Origin: Tannerellaceae bacterium
GTDB taxonomy: Bacteria; Bacteroidota; Bacteroidia; Bacteroidales; Tannerellaceae
Direction: 5' to 3'
DNA length: 10,619 nucleotides
NCBI GenBank assembly: GCA_020860805.1
Contig: JAJBTP010000204.1
Coordinates: forward strand, 1 to 10,619
Shown: piece after piece, positions 1 through 7,918 of the stretch
Layout of the letters: each line of letters begins with the position of its first letter
Numbering within the stretch: position 1 is the stretch's first letter
The notes under the pieces: generated by a model
Databases searched by the model: none
What the model was told of the DNA's origin: nothing
What the model saw: the letters and a program-made list of their open reading frames with translations, nothing else
Position numbers and translations under genes: made by a program

Positions 1-125
1 TAATTATTCATTTAAAAACATACAGTATGAAGTACACATAGAGAAAAAACAGACACACGACTTTAAATCAAAACTAAAAGACAAGTTTACTGTAGAGAGA
101 GAAACCTTTTTGTTAATTCTAAATT

Positions 126-131
126 AGAGGA
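126..131 (+). promoter_or_regulatory. Ribosome-binding site supporting the ATG134 start of the SusC-like gene
   Basis: AGAGGA lies 2 bases before ATG134. The reading frame of the main SusC body has no ATG or plausible start upstream of its signal peptide. The spacing is short, but this purine motif together with the restored signal peptide supports ATG134 over a later alternative start (TTG196) that would fall inside the hydrophobic signal sequence. Confidence 0.45.
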
Positions 132-133
132 AC

Positions 134-3100
134 ATGGATTATTTAAAAAAAAGAAAACCCGCTGGTTCACCGCATGCCTGTTATCTGCCCTTTTATTGGT
201 ACCGGGCAGTTTAATCGCTTCTGAACTGGCAACCCACACATTGGATGTGCAACTTCAAAACACAACGTTGCAGGAACTCTTTGATATGATCGAAGAGCAG
301 TATAATTACTCCTTTCTTATACGAAACAACGACATTGATCTAAACGAAAAAGTGAGTGTGGATACTTCCGGAAAGTCCGTAGAAGATATCCTTAAAACAG
401 CGTTGAAAAATCAGCATGCTGATTTTGTTGTAAACAATAACCGAATTATTGTTTACAAAACAACTGCTAAACAAACCACTGCAGCTTCTGCTGTCAGACA
501 GGCTACGCAACAGGAATCGAAGATTTCTGGTGTGGTTGTGGATGCTATGACCGGAGAGCCTGTTATTGGTGCCAATGTATTGGTAAAAGGTACAACCAAC
601 GGAACGATTACGGATTATGATGGGAATTTTACCCTGAATGCTCCTGTAGGTGCTACATTGGCCATCTCTTATATTGGTTATACCGCATTGGAAGTGCGCG
701 CAACAGCAGGGCCTATGAATATTCGTTTGGCTGAAGATACCAAAGCGTTGGACGAGGTAGTGGTAGTAGGGTATAGTGTTCAGAAAAAAGAAAGCTTAAC
801 AGGTGCGATGCAGATGGCAAGCGGACAGAAACTAAACAGCAATACTAACCCTTCAGTTGAAAATATGATGATGGGTAAGGCCCCCCGGTGTATATGTGAG
901 CCCTGGTGAAGGTCAACCCGGCCAGGTTGGTAAAATCGTAATCCGTGGTAAAGCAACCGTTACCGGTAATACAGACCCGCTTTGGGTGGTTGACGGTGTT
1001 ATTATCGGGAGTAGTGCCGGTGATTTGAATCCGGCAGATATTGCTTCTATGTCTATTCTGAAAGATGCTGCTTCGACAGCTATCTATGGTTCACAGGGTG
1101 CCAATGGTGTTATTGTGGTTACAACAAAGAAGGGACAAAGTGGAAAAGCCACAGTGAATGTTTCTGCCAAATTAGGAGTAAGCCAGTTAAGCCAGGGAAA
1201 ATTATCTATGATGAACGGTGCTGAATTGTATGATTATTTTCAGTCTTTCCCTAATCAGGAAGATATTAAATTCAGCCGCTATACGCCTGAATTGAGGAAT
1301 GATAACTACGATTGGTTTAAAGAAAATACAAAATTAGGTTTCACACAGGATTATAATCTTTCTATCAGTGGTGGGTCCGAAAAAATAAGAACATATCTTT
1401 CGTTGGGCTATTACAACGAAGAGGGTGCTGTAAAAGATTTTGATTTTTCACGTTACAGTTTCCGCTTCAATGTAGACTACCAGGTAACGGACTGGTTAAA
1501 AATCAGACCACAGGTGAGTGGTTCCAGAAAAGATATACTGGACCAACAGTTTGGTGTAGGGAATTTTTACAGTATGCTTCCATGGGATAGTCCTTATAAT
1601 GAAGAGGGTAACCTGGTTGGAAACCGGCCCCGGCTGGCTGGGTAAAAAGTACAGGTAATAACCAATTGTATGATTTGCAATGGGACTTTAACAAAGGACT
1701 GGCATATGAATTTATGGGCAATTTTGACTTTGATATTAATCTGACAAAATGGTTGACGTTCAGCTCGGTAAATAGTTATAGATATAATACATGGGAACGG
1801 AAGGAATACCTGGACCCTCAATCCAAAGATGGAGCAGGTACTTTAGGTAGTTTGTCGGATTATAATAGCAGAACGTATCGTATATATAGCAACCAGTTAT
1901 TGAAATTTAATAAAGATTTTGACAAACATTCGGTGAATGCTTTATTAGGATATGAGTGGAACTCTATTAATACTACGACTAATTTAGGAGTGGCCAATGG
2001 TTTTGGTTCCGGTTTTGAAGTGGCAAATGCGGCAGCTGTTCCTCGTTCGGTGACCGGTGGACGTACTGAAAGAGCGGTACAATCCGTATTCTTCAATGCT
2101 AATTACGCCTATGATTATAAATATTTGTTACAATTCTCGGTACGCCGTGACGGTGCTTCCAATTTTGGGGAAGATGCTAAATACGGAAACTTTTACTCTA
2201 TCAGTGGAGGCTGGAATATTCACCGGGAAGACTTCTTTAATCTGGAGTATGTGAACCAGTTGAAATTCCGTGTCAGTTATGGTTCCGTAGGTACTCCTCC
2301 AACCGAACCTTACCCACAGTATTTTATGTATAAGGTAGAGAATTATAACCAGCTTTCCGGAGGCATGATTGAACAGGTGAAGAATGATAACCTGACCTGG
2401 GAGAAAACATTTACGACGGGCTTAGGTTTGGATATGATGCTGTTTAACCGGTTAACTATTACGCTGGATTATTATAACAAAAAGACCTCTAACTTATTGT
2501 ATAAGGTTCCTGTACCTGCTGTATCCGGTGTAAAGGAAATCTGGCAGAATGTAGGGGTTGTTAAAAACAAGGGATTTGAGGCAACTGTAAGTGTAGATAT
2601 TCTCCGGGATATGAAAGACTGGGATTGGAGTATTGATGCTAATATTGGTATAAACCGTAATAAAGTAAGTGAATTATATGGTAGTGAATCTGAAATTATT
2701 ATGGCTACTGGTTCAGGGTGGGTAGATAATGCTAATAAACTCCTGAAGCCGGGTTATGATATGGATACCTGGTATTTGACCGAATGGGCTGGTGTCAACC
2801 CGGAAAACGGACAGCCTCAATGGTATACTACCAATGACAATGGTGAACGTGTCATTACCGATAGTTATGGAGAGGCTTCCAAACATAAAACAATTTGTGG
2901 ACGGTATTCTCCGGACTTTTTCGGTGGATTTTCAACCAATGTACGCTATAAACAAATTGATTTAGGAGCTGTCTTTACTTATTCGGTAGGAGGTGAGATT
3001 TATAATTATACCCGTATTGAGTATGATTCGGACGGTGCATATGTAGACCGCAACCAGATGAATCTGAAAAAAGGCTGGACCAGATGGGAGAAACCTGGTG

Positions 3101-3431
3101 ATATCGCTACGCATCCACAGGCTGTTTACCAAAATAAATCTGATTCCAATAAGGGGGGTCATCCAGACATCTGGAAGATGGTTCATATCTGAAGATGAAA
3201 GCCTTGCCTGTTGGTTACAATTTCTCTTTGCCACAATATTCAATTTCTAATATCCGGTTGTATTTTACAGGTGAGAACTTGTTTACTATTACAGGCTTCT
3301 CAGGAATTGATCCGGAATTACCTCCGAATGTAACAGACCGTCGTTTGAATGAAAGTAAAGTGTCAGGAGTAGCAAACAGCGTATATCCTCAGAAACGTAA
3401 ATTTATGTTAGGATTAAATTTAACCTTTTAA
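134..3431 (+). CDS. SusC-like TonB-dependent outer-membrane glycan transporter (STN domain; four apparent frameshifts)
   Basis: Outer-membrane TonB-dependent transporter that, with the SusD-like partner, imports oligosaccharides. Reconstructed length is about 1,099 aa, normal for SusC proteins with an STN domain. Order: signal peptide (MDYLKKKKTRWF..., about residues 1-30); STN domain about 35-108; carboxypeptidase-regulatory-like beta domain about 131-205 (starts ISGVVVDAMTGEPVIGANV); TonB-box-like DEVVVVGY at about 207; plug to about 334 (PLWVVDGV, SILKDAASTAIYGSQGANGV); then the beta-barrel, ending in KFMLGLNLTF with the terminal aromatic typical of barrel proteins. ATG134 is preferred because it follows AGAGGA and restores the signal peptide once one A is added to the A8 run at 145-152. 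Further shifts: one extra C in C6 at 881-886, one missing base within about 1623-1645, and one missing (or two extra) G in G6 at 3153-3158. No stop occurs apart from those created by the shifts. The substrate cannot be read from the sequence. Confidence 0.95.
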
Positions 3432-3443
3432 AAGAGTATTGGT

Positions 3444-5128
3444 ATGAAAAAAATATTTCTATTCATAATATCAGCCTGTATGTTGGCTGGCTGTAGTTTG
3501 GAAAGACTACCTTATGATAAATATACCCGCGAACAGGTAGAAGCTGATTTAAATATTATGCTTACAGGTTGTTATTCTAAATTGAAAGCCTGGGCAGATA
3601 ATATGCATTATGTCGGTGAATTTGGAGGTGATAACGTAATGAAACAGGCTACTTCAACTGATGTATGGTTTGAATTCATCAGTTATAACCATACGCCTAC
3701 GAATTACCGTATGTATAACTTCTGGCAGGATAGTTATAAAATAATATCCCAAACCAGTGATATGCTTAAAATCGGTAAAGAGGGTGAATCCACTGAAATA
3801 GACCAGATGCTGGGTGAAGCTTATTGCCTGAGAGGAATGATGTATTTCTATCTGTGCCGTACGTTTGCCGTCCTTATTATCAGGATCCGGATAAGAACCT
3901 GGGTGTTCCGTTGGTATTCGGACTTCCGGATGACCCAATGAATGCACAGTATCCGGACCGTCCAACCGTGAAAGCTACGTATGCACAGGTTATTAATGAT
4001 TTACGTACTGCAGAAAGATTGATGGACTCTGAAAAACGGCCTATTTATGCATCCAAAGAAGTTGCACAGGCACTTCTTTCCCGTGTATATTTGTACATGA
4101 GTGGTACGTATGAGGCTCCGGAAATTCAGTATGCTGACTCTGCTATCCATTTTGCAGACCAGGTGTTAGCGGCTCAGGGTTACGAATTGTTAACCCATGA
4201 TAAGTTCATGAAATACCAGGAACTGGAACCGGATAATCCTTCGCAAACAGAAACAATATTTGCTGTAAAGAGAATCTTATCTGAATATGATAGTGGTCAG
4301 TTGTTTGGTAGTATTGGTGGTATGTATTCAACTATCCACGGTGTGGGTTGGGGTGAAGTGTATGCCAGTGCTGACTATCTGGATTTGTTGTATGAAACAG
4401 AAGGTTATAAGGATGCTCGCTGGTCATTTATTGACAGAAATTATAAATCAGAGACAGAGGCATTCCGCTTTGTAGGAGAAAATTATAATGACGATGGAGA
4501 GATGACCGGATATGCCTGGTACCAGGGTCATTTTAAGGCAAATGGTAGCGGTGGAACAGTGGAACTGAAAGAGAAAGATGACTTTGTATCGTATCCTTTA
4601 ACTCTGGTTAATGAGGCTAATAGGGCGTATAGTATTACGTATAAAGGAAAAACCTATATAGGATATGTGGATTATGAAATGACGGATAGCAATGGTTACC
4701 TTCAGTTCTATATTATCAAATGTTCTTTGCAGGGTGGACAGACGCAGGTGCACTCACCCGTTGTAGTCCGTTTGGCAGAAATGTATCTGAATAAAGCGGA
4801 AGCCTATGTAAAGAAAGAACAGTATGAACTGGCGCGGCAAGCTGTTAATATGGTGCGCGGAAGAGCAATTGAAGGGGGTGAATATGACAATACTGAATTC
4901 AATGCGGCTACAGCGGCAGATCTTGTTGTAAAAGAACGCCGTCTGGAACTGGCTTTTGAAGCTCATCGTACACCGGATATTTATCGTCTGGGACATACAC
5001 TGACAAGACGTTATCCGGGTGTTCACAACCAGTTGATGGAAGTACCGGCTACTTCTCCGCGGGTTATTCAATACATTCCTCAGGATGAAGTGAATGCTTA
5101 TCCGGGACCATTAACTCAAAATCCATAA
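3444..5128 (+). CDS. SusD-like glycan-binding outer-membrane lipoprotein (one apparent frameshift)
   Basis: Surface lipoprotein that captures the glycan and acts as the lid on the SusC channel. Reconstructed length is about 561 aa, typical of the SusD/RagB family. The N-terminus MKKIFLFIISACMLAGCS is a lipoprotein signal with lipobox LAGC (lipidated Cys17). The N-terminal region (DKYTREQVEADLNIMLTGCY, FWQDSYKIISQTSDML, LRGMMYFYLCRTF) and the C-terminal SusD region (RLAEMYLNKAEAYVK, VKERRLELAFEAHRTPDIYRLG, YIPQDEVNAYPG) match the family pattern of TPR-like helices. It starts 12 bases after the susC stop, so the two are almost certainly one operon. A missing G near 3867 breaks the frame: adding one restores RTFGRPYYQDPDKNLGVPL, a strongly SusD-like passage. 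There is no pronounced acidic run after the lipid Cys, so surface export is inferred from the family. Confidence 0.95.
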
Positions 5129-5163
5129 ATAATAGAGTAGTGGGTAAATTGTAAAAGTAAACA

Positions 5164-5263
5164 GAGGAGTAGGATATGATTGTTAAAAAAATATACCTTA
5201 TTGTATTTTATAGCAGGTCTTGTACTCATTTCCTACTCCTCATATTTTTGTTTTCGCTTTTTT
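5164..5263 (+). terminator. Long imperfect inverted repeat plus T-rich tract downstream of the susCD pair (possible terminator or RNA switch)
   Basis: GAGGAGTAGGA at 5164-5174 is exactly complementary to TCCTACTCCTC at 5231-5241. After one T-T mismatch, ATGA (5176-5179) pairs with TCAT (5226-5229). The 46-base interior can form a smaller hairpin (ATAC/GTAT flanked by AAAA/TTTT). The sequence after the right arm is T-rich (ATATTTTTGTTTTCGCTTTTTT), so it could end susCD transcription. The left arm also looks like a Shine-Dalgarno site and sits just before an ATG, so a regulatory role is an alternative. Confidence 0.5.
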
Positions 5264-5283
5264 GTTATACATTTGCCCCCTAA
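5176..5283 (+). CDS. Possible 35-codon hydrophobic small ORF
   Basis: ATG5176 opens 35 codons ending at TAA5281, starting MIVKKIYLIVFYSRSC and ending FSLFCYTFAP. A strong Shine-Dalgarno-like purine run (AGAGGAGTAGG) lies directly upstream, unusual beside the other genes here, which mostly lack one. The predicted peptide has a basic start followed by a mostly hydrophobic stretch, so it could be a small membrane or leader peptide. The counter-argument is strong: T-rich terminator-like DNA encodes Phe/Leu/Ile by composition alone, and the TACATTTG promoter box overlaps its last codons. No family is recognised. Confidence 0.2.
   Translation: MIVKKIYLIVFYSRSCTHFLLLIFLFSLFCYTFAP
5247..5275 (+). 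promoter_or_regulatory. Bacteroidetes-type promoter for the GH109 gene
   Basis: TACATTTG at 5268-5275 matches the Bacteroides -7 consensus TAnnTTTG exactly. TTTG at 5247-5250, 17 bases upstream, fits the -33 element. Transcription would start near 5282, giving a leader of about 20 bases before ATG5305. This implies the GH109 gene can be expressed separately from susCD. Confidence 0.6.
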
Positions 5284-5304
5284 CGTTAAACACAAATAAG
5301 ACAG

Positions 5305-6708
5305 ATGGAAAACACACGTCGCTCATTTATTAAGAAGATGACTGTTGCCGGTATTGGAACCGCAGGCGCAGTACTTGCCGGAAATGCGAATGCTACAGCA
5401 GCAATACCGGAAACTCAACAATCCAAAAAGAAAACAGCAGGAAAAGATGATGGAAAACTACGTTTCGGTTTTATCGGAACCGGTTCCCGTTGCCGTGAAC
5501 ACTTTAATAATGTGTTGGCTATTCCCGGCAATAAAATTGTAGCAATCTGTGATACGCAAAAAGGTCCGCTGGAAAGTACATTAAAGTTCCTTTCTGACCG
5601 GAATGTGACCGCTCCGAAAGTATATACCGGAAGTGAACGGGCATTTGAACAGATGCTGAATAACGAAGAATTTGACTGTGTTATTATTGCCAGTCCCTGG
5701 GAATGGCACGTACCTATGGCGTTGGCCGCTATGAAAGCCGGTGTACCCTATGTAGGTGTGGAAGTGTCTGCTGCCAATACGGTAGAAGAATGCTGGGATT
5801 TGGTAAATGTGTCGGAAAGTACCGGTAGCCAGTTAAATATCCTTGAAAATGTATGTTACCGCCGGGATTGTATGGCTGCTCTGAATATGGTACGCCAGGG
5901 ATTATTTGGTGAACTGCTTCACGGAACCTGTGGATACCAGCATGACCTGCGTGCGGTGAAGTTTAATGATGGAACCCGTTATAGTCACCGTCCGGGTGAT
6001 GAATTGCGTATGGGACCTACTGCTCATGCAGAAGCTCAATGGCGTACGCAACACTCTATTAAACGGAATGGAGATGTGTATCCTACACACGGTATTGGCC
6101 CTGTCGCTAACTGCCTGGATATTAACCGGGGAAACCGTTTTCTTTCGTTGACAGCGATGGCAACACAGGCTCGCGGACTCCATAAATATATCGTAGACCA
6201 GGGTGGCCCTAACCATCCGTATGCGAAAATCCAGTTTAATCTGGGTGATATTGTTACTTCAATGATTAAATGTGCTAACGGACAGACGGTTATCGTTACA
6301 CATGATACCAACCTTCCTCGTCCCTATTCGTTGGGATTCCGTATTCAGGGAACTGATGGTCTTTGGATGAATGATGGCAATGGTGTACATATTGAAGGTA
6401 AATCGGAAGCTCACCGGTGGGATCCGGCGGATGAATGGTTCAAGAAGTATGACCATAAATTATGGGCTACTTTGGAGGCGCAGGCAAGAGAAGCCGGTCA
6501 TGGAGGTATGGACTTCATCATGATGTACGATTTTATTGATGCTATCCGTAACAAAAAACCGGCTCCGATGGATTGCTATGATGCAGCTGCCTGGAGTGCT
6601 ATATCGGGCTTATCGGAAATGTCTATCGCCCGTGGTGGTGCAGTGGTTGACTTCCCTGACTTTACCCGTGGCCAGTGGATTCACTGTGAGCCTCATTTCG
6701 CTATTTAA
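5305..6708 (+). CDS. Tat-exported Gfo/Idh/MocA-family enzyme, GH109 alpha-N-acetylgalactosaminidase type
   Basis: Intact 467-aa gene. In GH109 enzymes a tightly bound NAD+ takes part in hydrolysis of terminal alpha-GalNAc (for example the blood-group A determinant) by an oxidation/elimination route. The N-terminus carries a twin-arginine signal, T-R5-R6-S-F-I-K, followed by a hydrophobic segment to about residue 33. Tat export suits an enzyme that folds around NAD+ before leaving the cytoplasm. The Rossmann nucleotide-binding motif is GFIGTGSR at 55-62, followed by Cys63 where a Gly is common. Family motifs follow: EWHVPMALAAMKAG (133-146), GVEV (151-154), ENVCYRR (181-187), GYQHDLR (210-216) and YPTHGIGP (259-266). 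Tyr259 and His262 fit the catalytic YPTH motif of the family. Start: ATG5305 gives the complete Tat signal; no Shine-Dalgarno is visible. It has its own promoter and a strong terminator. A Gfo/Idh/MocA oxidoreductase of other specificity remains possible. Confidence 0.88.
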   Translation: MENTRRSFIKKMTVAGIGTAGAVLAGNANATAAIPETQQSKKKTAGKDDGKLRFGFIGTGSRCREHFNNVLAIPGNKIVAICDTQKGPLESTLKFLSDRNVTAPKVYTGSERAFEQMLNNEEFDCVIIASPWEWHVPMALAAMKAGVPYVGVEVSAANTVEECWDLVNVSESTGSQLNILENVCYRRDCMAALNMVRQGLFGELLHGTCGYQHDLRAVKFNDGTRYSHRPGDELRMGPTAHAEAQWRTQHSIKRNGDVYPTHGIGPVANCLDINRGNRFLSLTAMATQARGLHKYIVDQGGPNHPYAKIQFNLGDIVTSMIKCANGQTVIVTHDTNLPRPYSLGFRIQGTDGLWMNDGNGVHIEGKSEAHRWDPADEWFKKYDHKLWATLEAQAREAGHGGMDFIMMYDFIDAIRNKKPAPMDCYDAAAWSAISGLSEMSIARGGAVVDFPDFTRGQWIHCEPHFAI

Positions 6709-6730
6709 TTATACATAATCATACACTCGT

Positions 6731-6767
6731 AAAAGGCCCTGCAGGTTCTTCCTGTATGGGCTTTTTT
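6731..6767 (+). terminator. Rho-independent terminator after the GH109 gene
   Basis: GGCCCTGCAGG (6735-6745) pairs with CCTGTATGGGCT (6751-6762) around the loop TTCTT, with one bulged T at 6757 and G-T pairs near the middle and base. Flanking AAAA/TTTT extends the stem. Six Ts at 6762-6767 follow. It ends the GH109 transcript 22 bases after the stop and separates it from the GH18 gene. Confidence 0.85.
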
Positions 6768-6800
6768 ATTTATATTTAGGCAATCAAAAACGCATCTGTT

Positions 6801-7833
6801 ATGAAAATAGTACAAGTTTGGTTGTTAACCCTTTTGAGTAGTTGCTGGTGTTTACTTTCTGCCGTTACTCCTGTGCATGTACCCCCTTCCGGGAAAATTA
6901 TTGTTGCCTATGTTACTTCGTGGAATCCTATTATACCGGAGCCGCAATGGGTGACGCATATTAATTATGCGTTCGGGCATGTGAATGAAACATTTGATGG
7001 CATTCGTATTGATAATCCGGAAAGATTGCAAATGATTTCCGGAATGAAGAAAGAATATCCTCATTTGAAAGTGATGCTTTCGATTGGAGGATGGGGGAGT
7101 GGGCGCTTCAGCGAAATGGCTGCTACGGAGGCTACCCGGTTGAGTTTTGCTAAAGATTGCCGGAAGATAGTAGAAGATTTCGGATTAGATGGGGTTGATA
7201 TGGATTGGGAATATCCAACCAGTGCGGCTGCCGGAATCTCTTCTTCACCGGATGATACGGAGCATTTTACGATACTGATGAGGAATATAAGGGAAGCTAT
7301 CGGAAATGATAAACTATTGACAATGGCTTCAGTATCATCAGCCCGGTTTGTGGATTTTCCGGCTATTGATGAATATATGGATTTTATCAATATAATGTCT
7401 TATGATATGGGACGTCCGCCTTTCCACCATTCCCCGCTTTACCGTTCTTCCATCGCCGGACGCACTACAGTAGATGAGGCAGTAGAATACCATCTGGCTG
7501 CCGGGGTTCCGGCTTCTAAACTGGTATTGGGGATGCCTTTTTTATGGGCGGGGCGGAAAAACGATTTCCGACTTTATAGATTATCGTGATATTGAAAAAC
7601 TGGAAGGCTATATATTCTGCTGGGATGAAGAAGCGCAGGCTCCTTATATAGCCGATGAAACAGGTGAACTGGTATGTGGTTATGATTCTCCGGAATCCCT
7701 GCGTATCAAAGGCCGGTACATTTTGGATAAAGGTCTGTTAGGTGGTATGTATTGGGAGTATAAAGCTGATAACGACACCGGTGACCTGCGCCGCGCCGTT
7801 TACTATTCCCTTAATCCGGAAGTAAAAGAATGA
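6801..7833 (+). CDS. Secreted GH18 chitinase-like glycoside hydrolase (one apparent frameshift)
   Basis: Cleaves beta-1,4 linkages next to N-acetylglucosamine by substrate-assisted catalysis (chitinase/endo-beta-N-acetylglucosaminidase family). Reconstructed length is 343 aa, a single catalytic TIM barrel. Residues 1-22 form a signal peptide. Family landmarks in order: IIVAYVTSW (33-41, first strand), LSIGGW (93-98), the active-site DGVDMDWEYP (130-139) with catalytic acid Glu137, MSYDMG (199-204), GMPFYGRG (about 244-251), WDEEAQAPY (about 274-282) and the final GGMYWEY. FYGR and the WDEEA motif favour the chitinase branch over the endo-S/F branch. The frame is lost because the T6 run at 7538-7543 has one base too many; removing it turns PFLWAG into PFYGRG and opens the frame to TGA7831. 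No carbohydrate-binding module is present. It sits just after the GH109 terminator, so it probably has its own promoter; TATATTTA at about 6770-6777 is a weak -7 candidate. Confidence 0.9.
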
Positions 7834-7867
7834 AAAAGTCTACTCAATCTCTGACTGGAGAAAAGCT

Positions 7868-7884
7868 TCCGGAACCTTTCCGGA
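7868..7884. terminator. Hairpin between convergent GH18 and M1 genes, possible bidirectional terminator
   Basis: TCCGGAA (7868-7874) and TTCCGGA (7878-7884) form a perfect 7-bp stem with loop CCT, midway in the 85-base gap between two converging stop codons. It is not followed directly by a T tract on the plus strand (the T run begins about 25 bases later), and on the minus strand only a short TTTT follows. It is therefore a weak terminator candidate. Confidence 0.35.
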
Positions 7885-7918
7885 GTGAATGTATGAAAAT
7901 AATATTTGTCTTTTTTCT

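Larger units (their letters stand above)
134..7833 (+). other. Partial polysaccharide utilization locus (SusC, SusD, GH109, GH18)
   Basis: A co-oriented run of transporter, binding lipoprotein and two amino-sugar-directed glycosidases is the standard layout of a Bacteroidetes PUL. No regulator, SusE/F-type surface protein, sulfatase or sugar permease is inside the window; a regulator may lie to the left of base 1. The internal promoter and terminator split it into at least susCD, GH109 and GH18 transcription units. Substrate class (GalNAc/GlcNAc-containing glycan) is inferred from the two glycosidase families. Confidence 0.7.

Noticed and set aside
1..133. Possible promoter or regulatory RNA before the SusC-like gene
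   Set aside because: The stretch is A/purine-rich with no TAnnTTTG box, clear hairpin or credible ORF (the ATG at 27 stops after four codons), so nothing specific can be supported.
196..198. TTG at 196 as the SusC start
   Set aside because: It falls inside the hydrophobic part of the signal peptide. In-frame codons upstream encode KKKKTRWFTACLLSALL, so the real start is upstream at ATG134 after correcting the A-run.
3824..3870. Start of a second SusD protein at 3824 (MPERNDVFL...)
   Set aside because: This is the +2 frame of the upstream SusD segment before the indel near 3867. The true reading is LRGMMYFYLCRTFGRPYYQ in one protein.
134..5128. Programmed frameshifting as a general explanation for the broken susC/susD frames
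   Set aside because: The shifts go in both directions, occur at unrelated sequences and affect four genes of different function. No slippery-site plus pseudoknot arrangement is repeated.
5902..6311. Open frames of about 90-104 codons antisense to the GH109 gene
   Set aside because: They lie wholly within a well-supported gene, lack recognisable domains or start signals, and are expected by chance opposite coding sequence.
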